Positions 1 to 8,921 of a stretch of DNA of 64,000 nucleotides are shown here, in pieces. The notes beneath the pieces were generated by a model. It did no database searches, was not told the origin of the DNA, and was given only the letters and a program-made list of their open reading frames with translations. The stretch is from Glycomyces sp. TRM65418. Lineage in GTDB: Bacteria > Actinomycetota > Actinomycetes > Mycobacteriales > Micromonosporaceae. The DNA lies in assembly GCF_019710475.1 (NCBI RefSeq), contig NZ_JAJFAX010000001.1, positions 434,001 to 498,000 of the forward strand. The letters run 5' to 3'. A program made the translations under genes and the position numbers. The number at the start of each line of letters is the position of its first letter. Position 1 is the stretch's first letter.

Positions 1-1153
1 TGGCGACCGGCACGAGGTCCGGGTGGGCCACCCAGGAGCCGTCGAAGCCGTCGTCGGCCTCGCGGCTCTTGTCGGCCCGGACCTTCTCCAGGGCGACGGC
101 GTTCGCCTCGGCGTCCTTGCGGCTCGGGATGAACGCGGCCATGCCGCCGATGGCGGAGGCGCTGCGCCGGTGGCAGGTGCGCACCAGCAGTTCGGTGTAG
201 GCGCGCATGAACGGCGCGGTCATGGTCACCTGGTCGCGGTCGGGCAGGACGAAGCGGGGTCCCCGCTGACGGAAGTTCTTGATGACCGAGAAGATGTAGT
301 CCCAGCGGCCGGCGTTGAGGCCCGACGAGTGGCGCCGCAGCTCGTAGAGGATCTCCTCCATCTCGAACGCGGCGGTGATGGTCTCGATGAGGACCGTCGC
401 CCGGATGGTCCCCTGCGGGACGCCGAGGAGGTCCTGAGCCATGACGAAGACGTCGTTCCACAGGCGCGCTTCGAGATGCGATTCCAGCTTGGGCAGGTAG
501 AAGTAGGGGCCGCGGCCGAGTTCGATGAGCCGGTGCGCGTTGTGGAAGAAGTACAGCCCGAAGTCGACGAGGGACCCGGCGACGGGCACGCCGTCGACCC
601 GCACGTGCAGTTCGGCGAGATGCCAGCCGCGGGGGCGGACGATGATCGTCGGCAGGTCGGTGAGGGTCTCGCCCTTGAGGCGGTACTCCTTGCCCTGCTC
701 GCTGGTGAAGTCGATGCGCCGCTCGATGGCGTCGCGCAGGTTCGCCTGCGAGTCGATGACGTTGTGCCAGTTGGGGGTGGAGGAGTCCTCCAGGTCGGCC
801 ATCCAGCATTTCGCGCCCGAGTTGAGGGCGTTGATCGTCATCTTCCGGTCGCAGGGGCCGGTGATCTCGACGCGCCGGTCCTCCAGGCCCGGCGCGAGCG
901 TGGCGACGCTCCAGGAGAAGTCCTCGCGCACGTCGGCGGTCTCGGGCAGGAAGCGGGGATCGCAGCCGTTGGCGATCTTGACGCGCCGCTCCTGCCGGCG
1001 CTGGAGGATCTCCTGGCGACGGGGCGCGAAGGCCCGGTGGAGGGCGGCGACGAAGGCCAGCGCGTCAGGGGTGAGGATCTCGTCCTGGCGGGCGACCTCG
1101 GGCCCGTTGATCGCTATCCCTGAGTCGGTGCGGGTCTCGGTTGTGGTGACCAC
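1..1153 (-). CDS. aceB: Malate synthase A (partial, C-terminus off the left edge)
   Basis: Condenses glyoxylate with acetyl-CoA to malate, the second step of the glyoxylate shunt, in the cytosol. About 384 N-terminal residues are visible; the family is usually about 530-540 residues, so roughly the last quarter lies outside the window. Recognised by [28 protein letters not shown] and [20 protein letters not shown], all typical of the A isoform. The GTG start at 1153 is chosen because AGGAG (1161-1165) sits 7 nt upstream and the next residues read [12 protein letters not shown]. It lies directly downstream of aceA on the same strand with a 67-nt gap holding a stem-loop, so the two shunt genes are probably co-transcribed. 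The family assignment is secure. Confidence 0.95.
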   Translation of the reverse strand, partial: MVTTTETRTDSGIAINGPEVARQDEILTPDALAFVAALHRAFAPRRQEILQRRQERRVKIANGCDPRFLPETADVREDFSWSVATLAPGLEDRRVEITGPCDRKMTINALNSGAKCWMADLEDSSTPNWHNVIDSQANLRDAIERRIDFTSEQGKEYRLKGETLTDLPTIIVRPRGWHLAELHVRVDGVPVAGSLVDFGLYFFHNAHRLIELGRGPYFYLPKLESHLEARLWNDVFVMAQDLLGVPQGTIRATVLIETITAAFEMEEILYELRRHSSGLNAGRWDYIFSVIKNFRQRGPRFVLPDRDQVTMTAPFMRAYTELLVRTCHRRSASAIGGMAAFIPSRKDAEANAVALEKVRADKSREADDGFDGSWVAHPDLVPVA

Positions 1154-1174
1154 GTGGGTACTCCTAAGGTGGCG

Positions 1175-1198
1175 GGCGGAGCCGCGCGGGGCTCCGCC
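1175..1198 (-). terminator. Stem-loop between aceA and aceB
   Basis: Nine-bp perfect arms (1175-1183 and 1190-1198) enclose a 6-nt loop in the short aceA-aceB spacer. There is no U-tract, so it may be a processing or attenuation hairpin that sets the ratio of the two enzymes rather than a full terminator. Confidence 0.45.
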
Positions 1199-1220
1199 GC
1201 GGCGGACAGGCGTCGCAGGG

Positions 1221-2540
1221 CTAGTGGAATTGTCCCGCCTCGGTGGACCCGGTGAGAGCGAGAGTTTCGCTATCCGGGTTCAGGGCGGCGGTGACGCGGT
1301 CGAAGTAGCCGGTGCCGACCTCGCGCTGGTGCTTGGTGGCGGTGTACCCCCGCTCCTCGGCGCTGAACTCGCGTTCCTGCAGGTCCACGTAGGCGCTCAT
1401 GCCTTCGCGGGCGTAGCCGTAGGCGAGGTCGAACATCGAGTGGTTGAGGGCGTGGAACCCGGCGAGGGTGATGAACTGGAAGGTGAAGCCCATCGAGCCG
1501 AGTTCGCGCTGGAACTTGGCGATCGTGTCGTCGTCGAGGTGGCGCTTCCAGTTGAAGGACGGCGAGCAGTTGTAGGCGAGCATCTGCTCGGGGTGCTCGG
1601 CCTTGACCGCTTCGGCGAACGTGCGGGCGGCCTCGAGGTCCGGTGTGCCGGTCTCCATCCACAGCAGGTCGGCGTAGGGCGCGTAGGCGTTGGCGCGGGC
1701 GATGCACGCCTCGATGCCGTTGCGGACGCGGTAGTAGCCCTCGGGCGTGCGGTCGCCGGTGAGGAACCGGCGGTCGCGTTCGTCGACGTCGGCGGTCAGC
1801 AGCGTGGCGGCCTCGGCGTCGGTGCGGGCGATGATGACCGTGGGGACGCCTTCGACGTCGGCGGCCAGGCGCGCCGCGTTCAGCGTCCGCACGTGCTGCG
1901 AGGTGGGAATGAGCACCTTGCCGCCCAGGTGGCCGCATTTCTTCTCGGAGGCGAGCTGGTCCTCCCAGTGGACCCCGGCCGCGCCGGCGCCGATCATGGC
2001 CTTCATGAGCTCGAAGGCGTTGAGCGGGCCGCCGAAGCCGGCTTCGGCGTCGGCGACGATGGGCACGAGCCAGTCCTCGACGGTCTGGATCCCTTCGGCG
2101 GCCTCGATCTGGTCGGCGCGCAGGAGGGCGTTGTTGATGCGGCGCACCACCTGCGGGACCGAGTTCGCCGGGTAGAGCGACTGGTCGGGGTAGGTCTGCG
2201 CGGCGAGGTTGGCGTCGGCGGCGACCTGCCAGCCGGAGAGGTAGATGGCCTTGAGGCCGGCCTTGACCTGCTCGACGGCCTGGCCGCCGGTCATCGCGCC
2301 GAGCGCGTGGGTGTACCCGCCGGTGGCGGCGTCCTCGGTGAGCCGGGTCCAGAGGCGCTCGGCGCCGCGGCGGGCGAGGGTGTGCTCTTCGGTGACGCGA
2401 CCGCGCAGACGCACCACGTCGGCGGCGGTGTAGTCGCGGGCCGTGTGGGCCCACCGCGGGTCGGACGCCCACTCGTGGGCGAGCCGTTCCGCGGCGGGGC
2501 CGCTGTCGTTCGCTTGTCGTTCGCGGTTGGTGTCGGACAT
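1221..2540 (-). CDS. aceA: Isocitrate lyase
   Basis: Cleaves isocitrate to succinate and glyoxylate, the first step of the glyoxylate shunt used on acetate or fatty acids. The 439-residue protein matches the usual length of the short (bacterial, ICL1-type) family. The catalytic signature [10 protein letters not shown] with the active-site Cys is at residues 200-209. ARTDAEAA and [14 protein letters not shown] are further conserved substrate- and metal-site segments. The ATG at 2540 is preceded by GGAG. It is transcribed towards aceB, and divergently from a RamB-like regulator that probably controls it. Confidence 0.97.
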   Translation of the reverse strand: MSDTNRERQANDSGPAAERLAHEWASDPRWAHTARDYTAADVVRLRGRVTEEHTLARRGAERLWTRLTEDAATGGYTHALGAMTGGQAVEQVKAGLKAIYLSGWQVAADANLAAQTYPDQSLYPANSVPQVVRRINNALLRADQIEAAEGIQTVEDWLVPIVADAEAGFGGPLNAFELMKAMIGAGAAGVHWEDQLASEKKCGHLGGKVLIPTSQHVRTLNAARLAADVEGVPTVIIARTDAEAATLLTADVDERDRRFLTGDRTPEGYYRVRNGIEACIARANAYAPYADLLWMETGTPDLEAARTFAEAVKAEHPEQMLAYNCSPSFNWKRHLDDDTIAKFQRELGSMGFTFQFITLAGFHALNHSMFDLAYGYAREGMSAYVDLQEREFSAEERGYTATKHQREVGTGYFDRVTAALNPDSETLALTGSTEAGQFH

Positions 2541-2669
2541 CGTCGGCTCCGAGCGTCGGGGCCGCCAGGGCGGCCGTTACTTGCAGGTAACAGCAATTTT
2601 TCACCGGATGCCGGGCCTACGGAGGAGTTCGGACTGGAAAGATCGTCAATTCTTCGCAATACTGGGGAA
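2541..2669. promoter_or_regulatory. aceA / ramB-like divergent promoter region
   Basis: This 129-bp spacer must carry both promoters. It contains a nested symmetric element: GTTAC at 2576-2580 with GTAAC at 2587-2591 (6-nt spacer), overlapping TTGC at 2581-2584 with GCAA at 2593-2596. A TTCGCAA sequence lies at 2652-2658. Corynebacterial RamB is known to bind TTTGCAAA-like sequences, so these TTGC/GCAA elements are plausible operators; that link is inference. Confidence 0.4.
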
Positions 2670-4298
2670 ATGACGAACCTACCGGTGGACCGTGCCGACG
2701 CAGGCGTGCCCCCCGCCCAGAGCAGGGGGAATGGCAGCGGTAACCAACGGGTGCCCGCGCCGTCGAAGCGCGCGGTCTCCCCTTCGAAGAACGGCGAATC
2801 CGCCGATCACGGCGCTGCGCACCGCCCTTGGGGCGCGGCCGAGGCGGCCGAGCTCGCGGCCGACGACGTCACCGTGGACCTCATCAGCCTGGGCAAGCAG
2901 ATCCGGCACCTGCGCAAGCAGCAGGAGATGAGCCTGGACGACCTGGGGGCGGCCGTGGGCGCGGCGGCCTCGCAGCTGTCGCTCATCGAGAACGGCAAGA
3001 AGGAGCCGAAGCTGTCGATGCTGCGGGCCCTGGCCCGCGCGCTCGGCGTCTCCTCGGACGAGCTGCTGGGGGCCGAGCCGCCGAACCGCCGCGTCGCGCT
3101 GGAGATCGCCCTCGAGCGCGCGCAGCGCAGCGCCCAGTACCAGGCGCTCGGGCTGCCGAGCGTGAAGCCGTCCGGGCGCGTCCCCACCGAGATCCTCGAA
3201 GCGCTCGTGGGCCTGCACCAGGAGGTCGAGCGCCAGGTCAACCTGCACGCGGCCACGCCCGAGGAGGCCCGGCGCGCGAACACCGAGCTGCGGCGTCGGA
3301 TGCGGGACAAGGACAACTACTTCGGGGACATCGAGGCCGAGGCGCGGACGCTGCTGCGCAACGTCGACTACACGAGCGGGCCGCTGTCGCAGCACCAGAT
3401 CGCGGACCTGGCCGCGCACCTGCGGTTCACGCTGCACCACGTGGACGACCTGCCGCACTCCACGCGCTCGGTCACCGACCTCAAGCACCGCCGGATCTAC
3501 CTGACGCAGGTGGGGACCGGCTCGCACGACCCGCGCACGGTGCTGCTCCAGGCGCTCGCGAGCCACGTGCTCCAGCACGAGGTGCCGCGCACGTACCTGG
3601 AGTTCCTGGGGCAGCGGGTGGCGACGAACTACCTGGCGGCGGCGCTGCTCATCCCGGAGTCGAGCGCGGTGGCGTACCTGCGGCAGGCGATGGCGGGCAA
3701 GGAGATCGCGGTGGAGGACCTGCGGGACAACTTCGCGGTGTCCTATGAGGCCGCCGCGCACCGGTTCACGAACCTGGCGACGCACCACCTGGGGATCAGG
3801 ACGCACTTCCAGAAGGTCCACAAGTCCGGGATCATCTTCAAGGCGTACGAGAACGACGACGTGGCGTTCCCTGCCGACCCGACGGGCGCGATCGAGGGGC
3901 AGCCGATCTGCCGGTACTGGACGAGCCGGCAGGTCTTCGACGTGCCGGACAAGTTCAACGCGTTCAACCAGTACACGGACACGGGGACGGGCACGTACTG
4001 GTGCACGGCCAGGACCGAGCGGAGCGCGGACGGGCTGTTCTCGCTGTCGATCGGCGTCCCGTACGAGTCGGCGAAGTGGTTCCGGGGCAAGGAGACCCGG
4101 GCGCGGTCGGTGTCGCGCTGCCCGGACCCGGACTGCTGCAGGAACCCGCCGAGGGAGCTGTCGGAGACGTGGGCGGGCCAGGTCTGGCCGACCGCGAGGG
4201 CGACGAGCTCCCAACTGGCCGCGATGCCGCTGGGCTCCTTCCCGGGCGTGGACGAGACCGAGGTCTACCAGTTCCTGGAGCGCCACTCGAAGCGCTGA
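2670..4298 (+). CDS. RamB/ScfR-like XRE regulator of acetate metabolism
   Basis: A 542-residue transcription factor with three parts: an unusual Ser/Pro/Ala-rich N-terminal extension (residues 1-65), an XRE-type helix-turn-helix (about 70-135, including LSLIENGKKEPKLSMLRALA), a central IrrE/M78-like domain (about 230-400), and a C-terminal DUF2083-type domain ending with a Cys cluster (SRCPDPDCCRNPP). This arrangement is that of RamB/ScfR proteins, which control aceA, aceB and other acetate genes in Corynebacterium and Mycobacterium. The usual HExxH zinc site of M78 peptidases is not seen; the corresponding helix reads LASHVLQHEVP, so the central domain is probably only structural. The ATG at 2670 has a weak GGGG close by, and the extension may be partly untranslated. 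Divergent from aceA, which supports the role. Confidence 0.82.
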   Translation: MTNLPVDRADAGVPPAQSRGNGSGNQRVPAPSKRAVSPSKNGESADHGAAHRPWGAAEAAELAADDVTVDLISLGKQIRHLRKQQEMSLDDLGAAVGAAASQLSLIENGKKEPKLSMLRALARALGVSSDELLGAEPPNRRVALEIALERAQRSAQYQALGLPSVKPSGRVPTEILEALVGLHQEVERQVNLHAATPEEARRANTELRRRMRDKDNYFGDIEAEARTLLRNVDYTSGPLSQHQIADLAAHLRFTLHHVDDLPHSTRSVTDLKHRRIYLTQVGTGSHDPRTVLLQALASHVLQHEVPRTYLEFLGQRVATNYLAAALLIPESSAVAYLRQAMAGKEIAVEDLRDNFAVSYEAAAHRFTNLATHHLGIRTHFQKVHKSGIIFKAYENDDVAFPADPTGAIEGQPICRYWTSRQVFDVPDKFNAFNQYTDTGTGTYWCTARTERSADGLFSLSIGVPYESAKWFRGKETRARSVSRCPDPDCCRNPPRELSETWAGQVWPTARATSSQLAAMPLGSFPGVDETEVYQFLERHSKR

Positions 4299-4460
4299 CG
4301 CGTCGACCCGCGGGCATGACGGGCCCCGCAGACCGCGGACGGCGCTTCGCGCAAGGCCGAACTCGTCTCGCTCGAACTCCCTGGAGCCGGGGCAGGGGCC
4401 CTGGACCGGGCCGCGGTCGCAGTCGCAGCCGTCGATCGCGGCCCGGCGCCAGGTCCCCGT

Positions 4461-5732
4461 TCACTGCAGCTCGGCGAAGAACGCCCGCACGTCGTCCGCG
4501 AACGCCTCGGGCCGCTCGGCCGCGAAGAAATGGCCGCCGCGCTCGTGCTCGGTCCACCGCACCACGTTGTGGTCGCGCTCGGCCCACGGCCGGATCGCCA
4601 CATCGTGGCGCGACCTGAGCACCGCGGTCGGCACCGTGCCGCACCCCGGCCCCCGGCCGCCGGGCTCGCCGCCGCCCCAGCCGCCCGACTCGGCCCCGGC
4701 CTCCTCGCCGTCCCGGTCCCGAGCGGCGGTGCCCGCGGCCGCCGCGTCCCACTCGGCGCCGGCGTCCTCACCGCCCCACTCCTCGCTCCAGCCGCTCGCG
4801 GTCACGAACTCGTAGTAGTACTGCGCCGCCGAACCCGCCGTGCCCGTGAACCAGTACAGGCTCACGAACGCGAGCATCCGGTCCGGGTCGAACGCGGACT
4901 CGCCCTCGGGAGCGTCCGTCCAGGCCGCGAACTTCTCGGCCATCCACGCCAGCTGCCCGACCGGCGAATCGTGGAGCGCATACGCGAGGGTCTGCGGGCT
5001 CTTCCCCTGGATCTGCAGGTAGCCGTCGTTGAACGCCTGCATCGCCTTCCAGCGCGCCCGGTCGCCCTCGTCCAGCTCCTCCATCTCGCCTTCGGCTCCC
5101 ACCGGGAACGTGAGCAGCGCGTTCGTGTGCACGCCGATCACCCGCTCCGGCTCCTGCTTGCCCATCTCGGGCGCCACCCATCCCCCGATGTCGCCGCCCT
5201 GCACCCCGTACCGCTCGTATCCGAGCCGGGTCATCAGCGCCCCGAACGCCTTCGCGATGCGTTCGGCGTTCCAGCCCGGACCGCTCAGCGGCGTCGAGAA
5301 CCCGAACCCGGGCAGCGACGGGATCACCACGTGGAAGGCCTGCGCCGGGTCGCCGCCGTGGGCCCGCGGGTCGCTCAGCGGCCCGGCCGCCTCCAGGAAG
5401 TCCGCGAAGCTGGACGGCCATCCGTGGACGAGCATCAGCGGCACCGCGTCGGGCTCCGGCGACCGGACGTGCGCGAAGTGGATGGTCTGGCCGTCGATCT
5501 CGGTCGTGTACTGCGGGAAACGGTTCATCTGGGCTTCCTGGGCGCGCCAGTCGAAGCCCTCGCGCCAGTGATCGGCGAGGCCGCGCAGGTACTCGACGGG
5601 GACGCCCCGGCTCCAGCCGGCGCCGGGGACCTCGGGGGCCCACCGGGTGCGGTCGAGGCGCTCGGCGAGGTCGTCGAGCACGGCCTGCGGGACGTCGATG
5701 CGGAAGGGTCGAATCTCGTTCTCGTGTGCCAT
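4461..5732 (-). CDS. EHN-type epoxide hydrolase, with a low-complexity insertion
   Basis: Alpha/beta-hydrolase of the microsomal-type epoxide hydrolase family, 423 residues. An N-terminal EHN segment (1-110, [20 protein letters not shown]) precedes the core with HGWPSSF (103-109, oxyanion region), nucleophile elbow GGDIGGW with Asp181, and catalytic His401 in RGGHFFAAE. Residues about 320-366, between the cap and the last catalytic segment, are a Gly/Ala/Glu-rich stretch where I would expect only a short loop; this insertion is odd. ATG 5732 is preferred over an in-frame TTG 9 nt upstream because GGGGGA lies just before it. Divergent from a WYL regulator 62 bp away, which probably controls it. 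The natural epoxide substrate cannot be deduced. Confidence 0.88.
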   Translation of the reverse strand: MAHENEIRPFRIDVPQAVLDDLAERLDRTRWAPEVPGAGWSRGVPVEYLRGLADHWREGFDWRAQEAQMNRFPQYTTEIDGQTIHFAHVRSPEPDAVPLMLVHGWPSSFADFLEAAGPLSDPRAHGGDPAQAFHVVIPSLPGFGFSTPLSGPGWNAERIAKAFGALMTRLGYERYGVQGGDIGGWVAPEMGKQEPERVIGVHTNALLTFPVGAEGEMEELDEGDRARWKAMQAFNDGYLQIQGKSPQTLAYALHDSPVGQLAWMAEKFAAWTDAPEGESAFDPDRMLAFVSLYWFTGTAGSAAQYYYEFVTASGWSEEWGGEDAGAEWDAAAAGTAARDRDGEEAGAESGGWGGGEPGGRGPGCGTVPTAVLRSRHDVAIRPWAERDHNVVRWTEHERGGHFFAAERPEAFADDVRAFFAELQ

Positions 5733-5794
5733 GTCCCCCAAGCTAGGAGCCGTTGCGGCCGACTACCGTCCTATACGGCTGCGAGAATCGGGGC

Positions 5795-6802
5795 ATGTCG
5801 GCGACCTCGGCGCGGCTGCTGCGCCTGCTGTCCTTGCTCCAGACTCCGCGCGAGTGGAGCGGCTCCGAGCTGGCCGAACGCCTGGAGGTCAGCCGGCGCA
5901 CGGTCCGGCGCGACGTCGACCGGCTCCGCGGGCTCGGCTACCCGGTCCACGCCACCCGCGGCGGCGCGGGCGGCTACCGGCTCGCCGCGGGCGCGAAGCT
6001 GCCGCCGCTGCTCCTCGACGACGAGGAGGCCGTCGCGGTCGCGGTCTCGCTGCGCAGCGCCGCTCTCGGCACCGTTGCGGGCCTGCAGGACACGGCCCGC
6101 CGGGCCCTGTCCAAACTGGAGCAGGTGCTGCCGCCGCGGCTGCGCGGCCCCGTCCGGGCCATCGAGGCCGCCACCGTCACCATCCCCGACCGGGACACGC
6201 CCACGGTCACGCCCGCGGCGCTCGCGGCGCTGGCGACCGCCTGCCGCGACCGCCAGTCGCTGCGCTTCGACTACACCGCGCACGACGGCACCGGCTCCTA
6301 CCGGCGCACCGAGCCGCTCCGACTCGTCTCGTGGGGCGAGCGCTGGTACCTCGTCGCATTCGACCTCGACCGCGACGACTGGCGCACGTTCCGCGTCGAC
6401 CGCATCGAGCCCCGTGGGCCCACGGGCCCGCCGTTCGCCGCCCGCGAGGCGCCCGCGGGTGATCTCACCGCCTCCCTCACGCGGCAGTTCGGGGCGATGT
6501 GGCCGGTGCGCGCCGTGTTCCGGGTCCACGCCCCGGCCGAGCGGATCGCCCCGGGGATCGCTCCTGCGGACGGCGTGGTCGAGGCGGTGGACGACGCGAC
6601 CTGCCTGGTCACCCTCGGCGGCTCCGACCCGTTGGTCGTGACCTCGTTCCTGTGCATGTTCGGCGTCGACTTCACCCTCGTCGAGGGCGAGGAGGCGGCC
6701 GCGGCGCTGCGCGACCTGCGCGACCGCTGCGATCGGGCCCTCATGGACGGCCCGACCGGCGATCCCGCCGGCGGCGGGCCGAATGCCCCGATCACTCCGT
6801 GA
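5795..6802 (+). CDS. YafY-type HTH/WYL-domain transcriptional regulator
   Basis: Deduced 335 residues. A DeoR-like winged helix (about 5-60, LEVSRRTVRRDVDRLRGLGY) is followed by a WYL domain (about 140-210, with SWGERWYLVAFDLDRDDW carrying the W-Y-L core) and a C-terminal WCX-like extension. WYL proteins are ligand-binding regulators, often acting on a neighbouring operon. The gene is divergent from the epoxide hydrolase, and its stop overlaps the GTG of a broken hydrolase gene (GTGA). Start ATG 5795 is the first in a good context. Confidence 0.9.
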   Translation: MSATSARLLRLLSLLQTPREWSGSELAERLEVSRRTVRRDVDRLRGLGYPVHATRGGAGGYRLAAGAKLPPLLLDDEEAVAVAVSLRSAALGTVAGLQDTARRALSKLEQVLPPRLRGPVRAIEAATVTIPDRDTPTVTPAALAALATACRDRQSLRFDYTAHDGTGSYRRTEPLRLVSWGERWYLVAFDLDRDDWRTFRVDRIEPRGPTGPPFAAREAPAGDLTASLTRQFGAMWPVRAVFRVHAPAERIAPGIAPADGVVEAVDDATCLVTLGGSDPLVVTSFLCMFGVDFTLVEGEEAAAALRDLRDRCDRALMDGPTGDPAGGGPNAPITP

Positions 6803-7056
6803 CTCCGACGTTCGTCCTCATCCACGGCTCCGACGCCGACTCCTCCACCCGGGCCCCGCTCCAGCGCGAGTCCGCCCCGCCGGGGCGCCGCTGGCTCGCG
6901 GTGGACCTGCCGGGCCACGGGTTCGACGCCGCCGTCCCGTCCGCGTACCGGGTCCCGGACGCGGATTCACCGCCCGAGGCGCATGGCACATCGTGTGCCA
7001 ACTTCTGGTCGATGCGACGCCGCAAAGGCCTCCGAATCGGCTTTAGGTCTCCATAG
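6799..7056 (+). pseudogene. Truncated alpha/beta-hydrolase remnant
   Basis: The frame opens with GTG at 6799, overlapping the WYL gene stop by 4 nt (GTGA), as in a translationally coupled operon. The first 50 or so residues are a clear alpha/beta-hydrolase N-terminus: TPTFVLIHGS (strand plus HG oxyanion motif) and WLAVDLPGHGFDAAVPSAYR. After that the similarity ends and the frame runs for only about 30 unrelated residues to a stop. The nucleophile elbow, acid and His are all absent, so this is the stump of a deleted hydrolase gene of normally about 250 residues. Confidence 0.75.
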
Positions 7057-7153
7057 GACACTGCCGCACCCGGCCGAGGAGCGGCGTGTACCTCCGGGTC
7101 GCATCGGCCGCTCCCATACTGAGGCGGTACCGCACCTTTCTCAAGGAGTGTCC

Positions 7154-7783
7154 ATGCGCCTCATCGTCCAACGACTCGTGCTCGCGGTCGCGTTCGCCGT
7201 CGCCGCGCTCATGTTCATCCCGGCGCCCGCCCAAGCGGGCGGCCGCTGGATCGAGATCTGCACCTACATCGAACTCACCGACGACGTCTTCGTCATCGAC
7301 GACTGCCACATGGTGTACCTGCCGATCCCGGAGCCCAGCGACCCCTGGCCGCCCGACTGCTGGAACTGCATCCTGGCCTTCGACATCTGGGACGACAAGA
7401 TCGACCCGGGCCTCGTGTTCGAGTTCAACCAGTACTTCAACAAGGGCTTCGGCCTGCTCGCGGAATCGCGCCTCACCGAGGACCCGAAGCTCGCCGACCA
7501 GATGCGCAAGTCGTCCGTGGAGTACTTCCTGGCCGCCGCGAAGGCGCTCGGGCAGTACACGGTCGCGCTCGACGCCGTCGGCTGGGCGAATCCGGACACC
7601 GGCGAGATCCACCATGACTCCGGCACGCAGCCGCTCCTCGAGACGTTCGGCAAGGAGCTCGCCGCCGGGACCACGCTCTTCCAGGGGGCGCTGTGGGAGC
7701 AGCAGCCCGGTGCGTCCGTCGACGCGGCCCTCGCGCACTACGACGCGGCTCTCGACGCCCTCGACAAGACCGCGGTGGGCTGA
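7154..7783 (+). CDS. Secreted protein of unknown function
   Basis: Deduced 209 residues. A Sec signal peptide is clear: MRLIVQR, a hydrophobic core (LVLAVAFAVAALMFIPA) and an AQA-G cleavage site near residue 27. The mature part has four Cys in its first 50 residues (CTY, DDCH, PDCWNC), suggesting two disulfides in a small N-terminal domain, followed by a Cys-free alpha-helical region rich in Ala and Leu. A good AAGGAG (7143-7148) precedes ATG 7154. I do not recognise the family. It stands alone and is followed by two strong hairpins. Confidence 0.8.
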   Translation: MRLIVQRLVLAVAFAVAALMFIPAPAQAGGRWIEICTYIELTDDVFVIDDCHMVYLPIPEPSDPWPPDCWNCILAFDIWDDKIDPGLVFEFNQYFNKGFGLLAESRLTEDPKLADQMRKSSVEYFLAAAKALGQYTVALDAVGWANPDTGEIHHDSGTQPLLETFGKELAAGTTLFQGALWEQQPGASVDAALAHYDAALDALDKTAVG

Positions 7784-7868
7784 GGCGGATTCGCTCGCGA
7801 CAGCGGGCGCCGCTGCGATTCCTCTTCCGGCGCTTCATCGGGGGCAGGGCGAGCGCAGCGGCGGGAAC

Positions 7869-7898
7869 GGGGCCGGGAGCCGCACGGCTCCCGGCCCC
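7869..7898 (+). terminator. Terminator hairpin after the secreted-protein gene
   Basis: Perfect 14-bp GC-rich arms (7869-7882 and 7885-7898) separated by CA. There is no U-tract, as is common for actinobacterial terminators. It lies 86 nt downstream of the stop at 7783. Confidence 0.7.
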
Positions 7899-7952
7899 GG
7901 CTGCGGCAGGCTCGCCAGACCGCCTCGGCTGCGGCCCGCCGGCCGACGGCAC

Positions 7953-7994
7953 CGCTTCGGGCCGGGCCGATCGCGATCGGCCCGGCCCGAAGCG
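7953..7994. terminator. Perfect 42-bp palindrome, probable bidirectional terminator
   Basis: Two 21-bp arms meet with no spacer (centre between 7973 and 7974, ATCG|CGAT core). It lies between the convergent secreted-protein and SDR genes, 88 nt from the SDR stop, and as RNA forms a near-identical hairpin on both strands. A zero-spacer palindrome of this length is longer than most terminators here. Confidence 0.6.
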
Positions 7995-8081
7995 CCCCCC
8001 TCGTCCCCCCGTCGGCGGGCCGGTTCGCCATTCCCACGGCGCCGCGCACCCGCCGAGGTGGACTGATGCCGGTGGGCCGGG

Positions 8082-8825
8082 TCAGCGGCCGGCGAGCGCG
8101 GCGAAGACCTTGTCGTAGGTGCCGTCGGCCTCGGCGAAGCGCATCGGCTTGACGCGGTCGACCAGGATCTGCGCCGCGTCGGGTTGCGATTCGAGCAGGC
8201 GCATGGTCTCGTCGACGTACTCGTCGAGCGGCATCGCGCGGTCGTTGTTCGTCGCCTCGCCGTTCAGGTCGGTGCGGACGAGCGGCGGAGCGATCTCGAT
8301 GACCTGGACCGAGGTGTCGCGCAGCTGCTCGCGCAGGGCCTCGGTGTAGGCGTGCACCGCGGCCTTGGTGGCGCTGTAGGTCGGCGCGCCGGCCAGCGGC
8401 ACATAGGCGAGGCCCGAGGTCACGGTCAAGATCGCCGCGTCGGGCTGCCGGGTCAGGAACGGGGCGAAGGCGTGGACGAGGCGGATCGGGCCGAGCACGT
8501 TGGTCGCGACCGTGCGCTCGGCGATGTCGAGCGAGTCGCGGTCGAGCACCTGCTCGAACCGCATGATGCCCGCCACGGCGATCACCGCGTTGAGCTGCGG
8601 GTGCTCGGCGGTGACCGTTTCGAAGAGCCGGCGGATCGAGGACTCGTCGGTGACGTCGAGCAGTTCGCCCTCGATGCCGTGCTCGGCGGCGATCTCGTCG
8701 AGGAGGCGGCGTCGCCGGCCGGCGACGATCACCTTGTTCCCGGCTTCGTGGAGGCGGCGGGCGAGTGCGAGGCCGATGCCGGAGGTGCCTCCGGCGATGA
8801 GGATGGTGTTGCCAGTGGTCTTCAT
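8082..8825 (-). CDS. Short-chain dehydrogenase/reductase
   Basis: Classical SDR of 247 residues that probably reduces or oxidises a small carbonyl/alcohol substrate with NAD(P). The Rossmann motif is GGTSGIGLALA (near residues 13-23), followed by AGRRRRLLDE at the end of the second strand (the Arg residues suggest NADP). The active site is YSATKAAVHAY (YxxxK) with an upstream SGLA serine. The resemblance is to DltE/YdfG-type enzymes. ATG 8825 is chosen because the longer upstream frame runs through the operator. Divergent from a TetR regulator with a shared palindrome, so it is the likely regulated target. Confidence 0.9.
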   Translation of the reverse strand: MKTTGNTILIAGGTSGIGLALARRLHEAGNKVIVAGRRRRLLDEIAAEHGIEGELLDVTDESSIRRLFETVTAEHPQLNAVIAVAGIMRFEQVLDRDSLDIAERTVATNVLGPIRLVHAFAPFLTRQPDAAILTVTSGLAYVPLAGAPTYSATKAAVHAYTEALREQLRDTSVQVIEIAPPLVRTDLNGEATNNDRAMPLDEYVDETMRLLESQPDAAQILVDRVKPMRFAEADGTYDKVFAALAGR

Positions 8826-8845
8826 TGCGGTGCTCCCGAAGATCG

Positions 8846-8864
8846 TTGTTATCACCGATAACAA
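8846..8864. promoter_or_regulatory. TetR operator in the SDR/tetR divergent promoter
   Basis: Perfect palindrome TTGTTATCACCGATAACAA (8-bp arms, 3-nt spacer) 21 bp upstream of the SDR start. A matching half-site TGTTATC recurs at 8907-8913, over the likely -10 box (TGTTAT, 8907-8912) of the regulator. TGCAAC (8884-8889) is 17 bp upstream of that box. The regulator GTG at 8922 is 10 nt beyond it with no Shine-Dalgarno, suggesting a leaderless, autoregulated transcript. Confidence 0.75.
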
Positions 8865-8921
8865 TACACCGTTTTCAACGTTATGCAACCATGGTTAGCA
8901 GAGAACTGTTATCGTTGATCC

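Noticed and set aside
525..2669. Reading the RamB-like gene as a much longer protein beginning at 525
   Set aside because: The upstream frame lies antisense to aceB and aceA, and its composition is that of a shadow. The regulator domain starts only after 2670.
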